Of a stretch of DNA of 5,695 nucleotides, positions 1 through 5,695 are shown piece by piece. The stretch covers positions 1-5,695 of the forward strand of contig CAIOKW010000041.1 in NCBI GenBank assembly GCA_903858975.1, given 5' to 3'. Within the stretch, counting starts at the first letter, position 1. The number at the start of each line of letters is the position of its first letter. A program made the translations under genes and the position numbers. A model generated the notes under the pieces. It saw only the letters and a list, made by a program, of their open reading frames with translations, searched no databases and was not told the DNA's origin. The stretch is from Oligoflexia bacterium. Its GTDB lineage: Bacteria > Bdellovibrionota > UBA1018 > CAIMNF01.

Positions 1-150
1 ATGCAGACACAATCTCAGCAAGCGCTTCATCCGCGTTTGCTCTAACTGAAATGCAGATTCATCGAGTCTCTGAAACCAGTCTTTTCCCTTCGCTCGTTCC
101 CACTCTGAACTAAAGCATTTGTATAATCGAAGGGCGTTCATTATCTGCAT
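1..150 (-). CDS. Hypothetical protein, N-terminal fragment running off the left edge
   Basis: The minus strand is open for 50 codons from an ATG at 148-150 to the window edge, with no stop, so only the N-terminus is visible. The peptide begins MQIMNALRLYK and continues with many charged and aromatic residues (SEWERAKGKDWF, then a Gln/Glu/Arg/Leu-rich stretch), which reads like a soluble helical protein. I do not recognise the family. A second ATG at 139-141 could equally be the start. The nearest purine-rich block upstream is GGGG, within the inverted-repeat arm at 154-169, so the ribosome binding site is weak. The frame stays open upstream of the ATG for 15 codons (including DGRKKRP) back to a TAA but has no ATG, GTG or TTG there. 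The gene could therefore be a remnant with a lost 5' end. Being real coding sequence is plausible but unproven. Confidence 0.4.
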   Translation of the reverse strand, partial: MQIMNALRLYKCFSSEWERAKGKDWFQRLDESAFQLEQTRMKRLLRLCLH

Positions 151-153
151 ATC

Positions 154-277
154 AAAAGTGACCCCGGAGGAAATTGGGCGCTTTTTACGTCCATCTTAAT
201 ACTCGCCTAAAACCGCAGTTCCTGAAGCGAGCACACCATAAAGATTACTTTCGTAACCTGATCTCCGGGGTCCTTTT
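154..277. repeat. Imperfect inverted-repeat pair, about 16-bp arms around a 93-bp spacer
   Basis: The left arm at 154-169 (AAAAGTGACCCCGGAG) and the right arm at 263-277 (CTCCGGGGTCCTTTT) are reverse complements except for one extra T in the left arm. They contain a perfect 10-bp core, GACCCCGGAG / CTCCGGGGTC. In the outward direction each arm is followed within a few bases by an A/T-rich stretch and an ATG, so similarity extends beyond the core. The spacer holds no convincing gene. It could be a tiny non-autonomous element, two facing ends of separate elements, a regulator site pair, or an RNA stem. No target-site duplication could be recognised. Confidence 0.5.
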
Positions 278-296
278 AATTATGAACCGAAGTCTT

Positions 297-311
297 ACTT
301 TGGGTCAAAGT
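297..311 (-). terminator. Small hairpin immediately after the 580-aa gene, possible weak terminator
   Basis: ACTTTG (297-302) and CAAAGT (306-311) form a perfect 6-bp stem with a 3-base loop, ending one base beyond the stop codon of the minus-strand gene at 313-315. It lies where a terminator would be expected. However, the stem is short and A/T-rich and no T-run follows on the minus strand, so intrinsic termination is doubtful. Confidence 0.25.
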
Positions 312-312
312 A

Positions 313-2055
313 TTAGTTCTGGAAATAAAGGTCTGCATTTGGATCATCAAGCGCACCTTGCAATTGTTTACGCATCGAGTGTCTGAGGTAGCTGTACACC
401 GAGCTAAACTTCTTCACAACGGCTCCGTTCGCGTCCAAAAGTACCGCTGAACCATTTGCATTCATGACGAGTGCAACTCCGGAGGCAGCGTTACTATTGT
501 AGTTCATATTGCCCACCTGAAGTGCATTTGGCTTCACGAGTTCAGTACTTCCTGTAACTCCAGTATTGAGCCATCTCCACGGCTGGTTTTTGTCAGAAGG
601 GTATGCGGCCCAAAAAGCCTTCTTCACAGCTGGAAGATTACAACCGATCTGGCCGTTTCTCCACTCTCTTCGAAGAACTACGAAATGTCCTGTCGAATCA
701 AAGTTTATTTTCTTCATGCTAGAAAAGAGTTGGAATGAAATACTGGATCCCTTTCCAGGAACGTATTTCCCAAAGCCCATCCCGCGGTTAAACGTTAGTA
801 CATAGGGCATTGCAGACAAATCTGACTTCACGAAAGCACCTGAATCAGACAACGCGCCCGCTCTAGCTTTCGCCACAAAGAACGCATCTGATTTCCCTGA
901 AACCTGGTAGTCACATCGTTCTTTTTGTGGATCACGTCCATCTAATAAAGAGGGTTGGAACAAGATCTCTCGGACCGAAGTTAACTGTCCTGCTTTGGTT
1001 CCATCTTGAGCTCTACACTGAATGTCGTAACGACCCGCCTTCGGACCATTCGGGCTCATATAAAACACCCATTTATTTACATTAGTATCGAGTTTTGCAT
1101 CTTGGTAATTCTGAGCCGCTACATATTCTTTGAAAGCACCCTTTCCGGCGAAGATACAAGAAACAGCTGAATACTTCTTATCCGAAATTGCAATGGATAC
1201 CCATCCATTGACTCCCTTCCAACCCGACACCGCGGGTACAACCTCATTAAATTCTTGGGCAAAAGATAAAGAGGCAGAACTTACGCCCGCTGCCGCCGCT
1301 GCAAGCGCTTGAGCAGAAGCGAGGGCATTCTGTGCGAGGGCACATTTAGTTTTTGCCTGATTCACGACACTTTGAGCAGCCATGGCTTGAGAGAGGGCTT
1401 GATCTGCCATTTTTCCTACCTCTGCCACTTTTCCTGCATACGCCTTAGCATTGGCGGCAGCAGCATCCGCAGAAGATTTTAAATCGTTATACTTTGCTTC
1501 TGAATCTTTAGCGGCTTGGGCTGAAACTTCAGCGGCTTTTTTTGCATCGCTTGCTCTGGATTGAGCACTCTTTGCAAGACTTGCCATTCCATCTAAGGTT
1601 TTTTGGGTCACACCTTTGGTGCCCGCACTCTTCTTATAATTGGCCGCCGCCTGATCGGCTACAGCAGAAAGGTTGTTTGCATTGAGAACCTTTGACTTCA
1701 AATCATTCGCGGCGAGGGCTTTTGCGCTCAATTGCTTGGTCGCCTGATTACTCGCGTCTTGGGCTTTGGCAGAGGCGGCAGAAGCCTGATCCCGCACAGC
1801 CTTGAGTTGAGATGCTGCCCCTACCGACTTCTCGTTAGCAACAGCCGCTGCAGCAGTCGCGTCCGCTAATGCCCGGTTCGCAGCGTCCACTGCAGCCTGC
1901 AAACTATCAAGATTTGCCGACGCCGGAGTCGCCTTAGCTGCCGCTTTAGGCATTGCCTCGGCTCCATACACCTGCCCTGAAAGAAACAAAGTCAGGCCAC
2001 ATGAAATTAGAATGTATTTCACACTTGAAGAATGCCAACCCAATTTGATTCCCAT
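313..2055 (-). CDS. Exported alanine-rich helical (coiled-coil) protein with large C-terminal domain, unknown function
   Basis: The product is 580 residues and the family is not recognised. Residues 1-34 look like a Sec signal peptide: K4 and K13, a hydrophobic core at about 14-26, and a signal-peptidase-I-like site near VYGA/AEA (32-34). Residues 45-273 contain no proline. Residues 51-250 are about one third alanine (65 of 200), with many Lys, Asp, Gln and Ser and almost no aromatics, as in a long periplasmic or surface helix or coiled coil (compare the TolA stalk). From about 265 onward the composition changes to aromatic- and glycine-containing, probably beta-rich sequence, with cysteines at 300, 347, 381 and 472 that could form disulfides; C238 lies in the helical part. 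The ATG start is supported by AGAAGGGA six bases upstream. The gene stands alone, divergent from the acyltransferase. A surface stalk or adhesin, or a periplasm-spanning protein, is possible but is inference. Confidence 0.85.
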   Translation of the reverse strand: MGIKLGWHSSSVKYILISCGLTLFLSGQVYGAEAMPKAAAKATPASANLDSLQAAVDAANRALADATAAAAVANEKSVGAASQLKAVRDQASAASAKAQDASNQATKQLSAKALAANDLKSKVLNANNLSAVADQAAANYKKSAGTKGVTQKTLDGMASLAKSAQSRASDAKKAAEVSAQAAKDSEAKYNDLKSSADAAAANAKAYAGKVAEVGKMADQALSQAMAAQSVVNQAKTKCALAQNALASAQALAAAAAGVSSASLSFAQEFNEVVPAVSGWKGVNGWVSIAISDKKYSAVSCIFAGKGAFKEYVAAQNYQDAKLDTNVNKWVFYMSPNGPKAGRYDIQCRAQDGTKAGQLTSVREILFQPSLLDGRDPQKERCDYQVSGKSDAFFVAKARAGALSDSGAFVKSDLSAMPYVLTFNRGMGFGKYVPGKGSSISFQLFSSMKKINFDSTGHFVVLRREWRNGQIGCNLPAVKKAFWAAYPSDKNQPWRWLNTGVTGSTELVKPNALQVGNMNYNSNAASGVALVMNANGSAVLLDANGAVVKKFSSVYSYLRHSMRKQLQGALDDPNADLYFQN

Positions 2056-2180
2056 AAATTTTCCCTTCTAAGTATTCTCGCACCGATAAATTGAAAAAAA
2101 AATGTGTCCAGAATGACCTTAAAAATCAACTTTAATCGTTTACAAATTGCAAGCGCGCTCGATTTGGATGAAGATGAGCT
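2056..2180. promoter_or_regulatory. Divergent intergenic region, presumed promoters for both flanking genes
   Basis: These 125 bp separate two divergently transcribed genes, so promoters in both directions are expected. The stretch is A/T-rich, with an uninterrupted run of nine A at 2094-2102 and an 8-bp palindrome AGCGCGCT at 2152-2159. I could not find a -35/-10 pair with good consensus and spacing on either strand, so no promoter position is assigned. The ribosome binding site of the leftward gene lies at 2062-2069. Confidence 0.4.
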
Positions 2181-3299
2181 ATGTCCTCACCTTCAATACC
2201 CTATTTCCCTGAAATCAATCGACTCCGCGCAGTCGCAGTGATTTTCGTCTTGTTCAACCATTTCACCTTTTCGTTTACAGCAATGGGAATGCAAATTCCC
2301 TCTTTTTTAAGTCATACCTGGGGAGGAGTGGACTTATTTTTCGTCATTTCTGGTTTTTTGGTTACCCGCATTCTCACCCAGGGGTTTACAAATTCGGGCT
2401 TGAGGCATTTTTATGTTCGCCGAGCATTTCGAATTTTGCCGGTATGCCTTTTGTGGCTCATAATCATTACTCTGTTAACTTTCTTTTTCAATGAAAAGGG
2501 ATCCTTCGGAGAGAGGGCAGTACTCACGCGCGAGATTCTAGGGGTACTTACATTTTCTTACAATCAAGTCGTCGTGCATAGCCCAGACGTGATGACCTAT
2601 CTTTACCATTGGAGCCTATCAATTGAGGAACAGTTTTACGTGCTCTTTCCTTTGCTCCTGCTCATAGTGAGAAGAAACCAAAGCCGGATTGTGCTTTGTA
2701 TTTTGGGTATTCTTTTGGAAGTATTCTTCATTCGTCCCTTGGGAATTACCCCCGAAATGCCTGCCTATATTATTCACAATGCGAGCTACTTCAGGTTCGA
2801 TTCTATCCTGGCGGGTTGCCTTCTTAATTTTTGGAGTTCTGGTACAGCCAAAAGTATTCGTAATCGATCTAAAGACTCTAGTCTTTTTCGATCACTGACC
2901 TGGCCTCTTCTTCTCTTTGTTGCATTTATTCCCGGAATGTTTGAAATTCCATCTGAACGCTATATTTTTGGTCTGCCGATCGTAATAGTAGCTAGTGTTA
3001 TGTTGGTTTTTCTGGCATCCAAGAATCAAGGAATTATCTTAGGTGGTGAAGGACAGTTACAGCGAATGCTGGATGGTATCGGTCATCGATCCTACTCCAT
3101 TTATCTTTGCCATTTCCCCTTACTCCTTTTGATTCAGGAAGTGTGCATGAGATGGATTTTCCAAGGGCCCATTCTGATCACTCCCTTATTCTGCATCGCA
3201 TATATAGGCGCAAGTCTGCTTCTCATTGCATTGGCAACAGAACTCACCCATCAATGGGTTGAAAAACCAATTATAAACTTTGGCAAAAAGTGGGTTTGA
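2181..3299 (+). CDS. Acyltransferase-3 family membrane protein (OafA/WecH-like O-acyltransferase)
   Basis: This 372-residue polytopic inner-membrane protein belongs to the acyltransferase-3 family, which moves acyl groups (often acetyl) from the cytoplasm to sugars of O-antigen, exopolysaccharide or peptidoglycan. Family signatures appear in order: R15 and H27 in the first helix (INRLRAVAV...FNH), GGVDLFFVISGF at 48-59, the FYVRRAFRILP segment at 78-87, YHWSLSIEEQFY at 142-153, RFD at 205-207, SYSIYLCHFP at 304-313 and the terminal EKP at 361-363. About ten hydrophobic segments are visible. The length matches the stand-alone form; there is no C-terminal SGNH esterase domain. The ATG at 2181 is preceded in frame by TGA (2175-2177), so it is the first possible start, although the ribosome binding site (around GATGAG) is weak. 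The acceptor substrate cannot be inferred, since no polysaccharide genes are nearby. It is probably transcribed separately from the cytochrome genes downstream. Confidence 0.93.
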   Translation: MSSPSIPYFPEINRLRAVAVIFVLFNHFTFSFTAMGMQIPSFLSHTWGGVDLFFVISGFLVTRILTQGFTNSGLRHFYVRRAFRILPVCLLWLIIITLLTFFFNEKGSFGERAVLTREILGVLTFSYNQVVVHSPDVMTYLYHWSLSIEEQFYVLFPLLLLIVRRNQSRIVLCILGILLEVFFIRPLGITPEMPAYIIHNASYFRFDSILAGCLLNFWSSGTAKSIRNRSKDSSLFRSLTWPLLLFVAFIPGMFEIPSERYIFGLPIVIVASVMLVFLASKNQGIILGGEGQLQRMLDGIGHRSYSIYLCHFPLLLLIQEVCMRWIFQGPILITPLFCIAYIGASLLLIALATELTHQWVEKPIINFGKKWV

Positions 3300-3313
3300 C
3301 GTACTCCCTGATG

Positions 3314-3334
3314 TTCGTTAGCCTACCTAACGAA
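3314..3334. promoter_or_regulatory. Perfect 8-bp inverted repeat upstream of the cytochrome genes (operator or terminator hairpin)
   Basis: TTCGTTAG (3314-3321) and CTAACGAA (3327-3334) are exact reverse complements around a 5-base loop. The repeat sits in the 58-bp gap between the acyltransferase stop (3299) and the cytochrome lipoprotein start (3358). No T-run follows, which argues against a classical intrinsic terminator. A possible sigma-70 -35 box, TTGACG, lies at 3296-3301; a poor -10 candidate (TAGCCT, 3319-3324) 17 bases further on would fall inside the repeat, as expected for a repressor operator. Both readings remain open. Confidence 0.5.
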
Positions 3335-3357
3335 TTCACACTTAGGGAGAGGCCTAC

Positions 3358-3729
3358 ATGCCTAATTTCATTCGCCGTTTTATCCCAGTTTTTTTCGCTT
3401 TAGTTTGCGCCGCAGTAAGCTCCTGCGCCTATTATAACGAAAAGACACCAGGGGATCCGAGCACGATTACGGCTCAAAATGTTTCTTGGGAAAAAGTCTC
3501 TAACGAGTTTTTTCAACCGAGATGTGCAATCTGTCACAGCGATGGAGCCGGAAACTTAGATGTCACGAACTATAATAATGTACTTGCTGACAAGTCGAGA
3601 ATTCTCCAAGACACCTACTACCGCTCGAGAATGCCTCCTGATTCACCCTTAACCGATTATGAGAAAAAATTGATCTATACTTGGATCAACGCAAATCTCC
3701 CCTACACCGCAACAGGGCTCACCCAATGA
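3358..3729 (+). CDS. Monoheme c-type cytochrome lipoprotein
   Basis: This 123-residue protein has a basic N-terminus (R6, R7), a hydrophobic stretch at 8-20 and a lipobox VSSC with C23 as the lipidated residue, so it should be membrane-anchored and face the periplasm or the cell surface. One heme-c site, CAICH, lies at 56-60. M92 in MPP (92-94) is the likely distal ligand, followed by a C-terminal helix with LIYTWI (105-110). This order (FxxxC-x2-CH, about 32 residues, MP, about 12 residues, WI) recurs in both modules of the diheme protein downstream. The start is supported by AGGGAGAGG five bases upstream. The stop overlaps the ATG of the next gene (ATGA, 3726-3729), so the two are probably translationally coupled. 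It presumably passes electrons to or from the cytochrome-barrel partner; this is inferred from context. Confidence 0.88.
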   Translation: MPNFIRRFIPVFFALVCAAVSSCAYYNEKTPGDPSTITAQNVSWEKVSNEFFQPRCAICHSDGAGNLDVTNYNNVLADKSRILQDTYYRSRMPPDSPLTDYEKKLIYTWINANLPYTATGLTQ

Positions 3730-4877
3730 AAATCATCCCATCTATTCTTTTAATCTTTGTTTCTTACATCAATCAAGCCCATGCTTTCCCTGAGCTGATT
3801 CGTCACAATTACGTGAACTGCACCTCTTGCCATGTTAGCCCTAACGGTGGTGGTGTTCTCAATGAATATGGCCGGGAGACCTCAGTCGCCGCTCTGAGTA
3901 CTTGGGGGACCGAAGATGAAGCGAAGCCTTTTTATAATCTCCTGAAGCAACCAGACTGGGATAAAACGGCAATCGTCCGCGCGGTACAGACCTTCAAAAA
4001 TAATTCTAAGGTCAGTAGCGGCTATTTTTGGTGGATGGAAGGTGATTTAGAGGCCGCCGCTCACTTTGGAGAAAAAAAGGCATGGACTGCAGACCTTGCG
4101 ATTGGCGCAAGTCCGGATATGATGAATGGTTTACTTGCAGAAGGACAGTTTCCAGTCGTGAGTCGGCGTCACTATCTGATGTATCGCCCAACTGAAGCGA
4201 CCTCCATCCGAGCGGGAAAATTTCTCACTGACTATGGGATCTACTTCTCCGAGCATTCCATAGCGACAAGACAAGGGATTGGATTTGACCAGGGAAACGA
4301 GACCTACAATCTTGAATATAGCTATCAAGGCGAATCTTGGTCGGGATCCCTGACGGCCGTGCTAGGTCGCCCCGATGATTCAAGTCTCCTGATGGAAAAA
4401 GGATTTGCCGCCTCGGGCGGAATCCATCTTTTGGATCACCATAAAATTGGATGGAGCGCCTACTATGGCACTCTGAACGGAACCAGTCGCGAGCTCACCG
4501 GTCCTTTCTTGCTCCTTGGATTCACTCCTCATTTTTATTTTACCGGTGAATCTGATCTGCAATGGATGCAGCCGAAAAATCAATCAGCCACTCAAGGCGT
4601 ATTCTCCTATGGTCGCCTAGGCTATGAGGTCATTCAGGGTGTTCACATCTACCTCATGACCCAAAACAGCACCCATGCATTCAGTGGAACCCCACAGGCG
4701 CTCGCGCCTCAGGCGAAGTACGGTAACCTGATCAATCGGATGACTGGATTCGGTCCCGGAGTGATTTGGTACCCTCGGCCTCACTTTTACGTGAAGTTTG
4801 AGCTCCAAAACCAAATCAGCTCAGAACTTCCATCAGGACAGACTTCAGGCTACCTAACAGGTAATATTTATCTTTAA
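3726..4877 (+). CDS. Monoheme cytochrome fused to a probable outer-membrane beta-barrel (porin-like)
   Basis: The product is 383 residues starting at the ATG of the ATGA overlap. A longer in-frame start at 3681 was rejected because it would put 15 hydrophilic residues before a clear signal peptide. Residues 1-20 are a Sec signal peptide ending AHA. Directly after it comes a heme-c site, CTSCH (32-36), in the context RHNYVNC...CHVSPNGGGVLNEYGR (26-50). The rest, from about 95, shows alternating polar and aromatic/hydrophobic segments separated by short turns (for example 100-115, 118-128, 148-165, 193-213, 241-250, 266-281, 297-312, 341-361) and ends in a strand-like YLTGNIYL, as in outer-membrane barrels. 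No second CxxCH is present. The layout resembles Cyc2-type cytochrome-porin fusions, but orthology is not shown. Its role as an outer-membrane electron-transfer component is inferred from architecture and heme-protein neighbours. Confidence 0.8.
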   Translation: MKIIPSILLIFVSYINQAHAFPELIRHNYVNCTSCHVSPNGGGVLNEYGRETSVAALSTWGTEDEAKPFYNLLKQPDWDKTAIVRAVQTFKNNSKVSSGYFWWMEGDLEAAAHFGEKKAWTADLAIGASPDMMNGLLAEGQFPVVSRRHYLMYRPTEATSIRAGKFLTDYGIYFSEHSIATRQGIGFDQGNETYNLEYSYQGESWSGSLTAVLGRPDDSSLLMEKGFAASGGIHLLDHHKIGWSAYYGTLNGTSRELTGPFLLLGFTPHFYFTGESDLQWMQPKNQSATQGVFSYGRLGYEVIQGVHIYLMTQNSTHAFSGTPQALAPQAKYGNLINRMTGFGPGVIWYPRPHFYVKFELQNQISSELPSGQTSGYLTGNIYL

Positions 4878-4888
4878 AATCAGGAACC

Positions 4889-4919
4889 TAAAACCGGGGT
4901 GTTTTACTCTTATTGAGTA
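4889..4919. promoter_or_regulatory. Two adjacent small dyads between the barrel gene and the diheme cytochrome gene
   Basis: TAAAAC (4889-4894) pairs with GTTTTA (4901-4906) around CGGGGT, and TACTC (4905-4909) pairs with GAGTA (4915-4919) around TTATT. They occupy the first half of the 86-bp gap after the barrel gene stop. The first could act as a weak transcription-slowing hairpin and the second as a regulator site. Stems of 5-6 bp are short enough to arise by chance, and no convincing T-run follows either of them. Confidence 0.25.
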
Positions 4920-4963
4920 TCCACCCATGACGTTCTGTGCTAGTTTCCCGGCAAGGAAGCCTT

Positions 4964-5695
4964 ATGATTAAAAGCTTGGGTCGATGGTCCATTACTCTCC
5001 TCATCCTCTCTTTCAGTTCCAGCTGTGGAATTTATGAAAACAAGTATGCAAATAATCATGCCCCTCGAGTAGACATCGCAGCTATTCTGGCGAATCCAAA
5101 TTCAAAAATTTCTTTCAACCAAGTGAACCTTGGAATTTTTCAAGTCAGCTGTCTTCAGTGCCACTCTTCAAGTCAAGCAAAGGGTGGAGTGGTTCTTGAA
5201 ACCTATGGAAACGTGATCACACAAATGAATGATGTCATCACCGACATTCAATCAGGCGACATGCCTCAAAATGGAAGCCTGAGCGAAGAACAAATTAATT
5301 TATTTAACCTTTGGATTAAACAAGGGGCTCATGAAATCGGGAACGAAGACTCTTCCACCCCAAATCCTACAGTGACTCCCGCACCGACTTCCACTCCAGT
5401 TCCCACTTCAACTCCGATCCTTTCAGCTCTTGCTCCGAACTATCAAAGCATCCGGGATCATATTTTTGTACCAAAGTGCTTGAAGTGCCACGGCATCAAT
5501 GGTTCAAAACATTCTCGATTTCCACTCGAAAGCTATGAACAAATGATGGCTCAAGGGGAACTGATTATCGCCGGTAATCCTTCAAAGAGTACCGTTGTGA
5601 AAGAAATCAGAGCCGGAACCATGCCTACCCGTAAGTCAGGTTTACCCAAAGTTACCCCAGAAGAACTCAATGTGATTGAGACTTGGATCAGCCAT
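4964..5695 (+). CDS. Diheme c-type cytochrome lipoprotein, C-terminus cut by the right edge
   Basis: There are 244 codons in frame to the last base and no stop, so the gene continues beyond the window. The N-terminus has K3 and R7, a hydrophobic core at 9-17 and SSSC with C21 as probable lipidation site; the -3 residue is Ser, so the lipobox is slightly atypical. Two cytochrome modules follow. Module 1 (about 48-122) has CLQCH at 63-67, M100 in DMP as likely distal ligand and LWIKQGA. Module 2 (about 159-244) has CLKCH at 172-176, M220 in TMP and TWISH at the cut edge. A Pro/Thr/Ser-rich flexible linker (about 129-151, with repeated TP and PTST units) joins them. AAGGAAG lies four bases upstream of the ATG at 4964. 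The modules resemble each other and the monoheme lipoprotein encoded at 3358, suggesting duplication. A role as periplasmic or surface electron carrier with the neighbouring cytochromes is inferred. Confidence 0.88.
   Translation, partial: MIKSLGRWSITLLILSFSSSCGIYENKYANNHAPRVDIAAILANPNSKISFNQVNLGIFQVSCLQCHSSSQAKGGVVLETYGNVITQMNDVITDIQSGDMPQNGSLSEEQINLFNLWIKQGAHEIGNEDSSTPNPTVTPAPTSTPVPTSTPILSALAPNYQSIRDHIFVPKCLKCHGINGSKHSRFPLESYEQMMAQGELIIAGNPSKSTVVKEIRAGTMPTRKSGLPKVTPEELNVIETWISH

Noticed and set aside
174..386. Plus-strand open frame of 70 codons
   Set aside because: It begins at a TTG with no convincing protein pattern, crosses the inverted repeat and runs into the 3' end of the real minus-strand gene.
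566..1312. Plus-strand open frames inside the 580-aa minus-strand gene
   Set aside because: They lie entirely antisense to a gene with a clear signal peptide, ribosome binding site and consistent composition, and have no recognisable features of their own.
1993..2010. Possible lipobox (ISCG, C19) in the 580-aa protein
   Set aside because: The hydrophobic core continues after the cysteine and ends at an A-x-A type site, which fits an ordinary signal peptide rather than lipidation.
2689..2898. Alternative-frame plus-strand open frame within the acyltransferase gene
   Set aside because: The acyltransferase frame carries the conserved family motifs throughout; this is an out-of-frame shadow.
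4131..4814. Minus-strand open frames opposite the cytochrome-barrel gene
   Set aside because: They have no signal peptide, motif or ribosome binding site and are covered by a well-supported plus-strand gene.
4913..4946. Possible promoter TTGAGT with TAGTTT before the diheme gene
   Set aside because: The spacing of 22 bases is too long for a standard sigma-70 promoter and the -10 match is poor.

Overview
The window looks like a chromosomal segment of a Gram-negative bacterium with mid-range GC. Exported lipoproteins, periplasmic or outer-membrane c-type cytochromes and a large alanine-rich secreted protein dominate it. That mix would fit Bdellovibrionota or a related deltaproteobacterial-type lineage, but this is inference from gene style. 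There is no rRNA, tRNA or marker gene to confirm it.

Left part (1-2180): a gene fragment on the minus strand runs off the left edge (1-150). It is followed by a short non-coding stretch (151-312) holding a pair of near-identical inverted arms and a small hairpin. Next is a 580-residue minus-strand gene (313-2055) for an exported protein: a signal peptide, about 230 proline-free alanine-rich residues (probably one long helix or coiled coil), and a large cysteine-containing C-terminal region of unknown family.

Middle (2056-3299): a 125-bp divergent intergenic region separates that gene from a plus-strand membrane acyltransferase of the acyltransferase-3 (OafA/WecH-like) family. It probably O-acylates a cell-surface polysaccharide or peptidoglycan component.

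Right part (3300-5695): three consecutive plus-strand genes encode heme-c proteins with four CxxCH sites in total. They are a monoheme lipoprotein (3358-3729), an N-terminal monoheme domain fused to a probable outer-membrane beta-barrel (3726-4877, overlapping its predecessor by ATGA), and a diheme lipoprotein with a Pro/Thr linker that is cut by the right edge (4964-5695). The lipoprotein and both domains of the diheme protein are recognisably the same cytochrome module. A perfect 8-bp inverted repeat precedes the first gene and weaker dyads precede the third. The working hypothesis is that the three proteins form a cell-envelope electron-transfer system, with the cytochrome-barrel fusion (architecturally like the Cyc2 iron oxidase) as the outer-membrane component. 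This is the most interesting part of the window.
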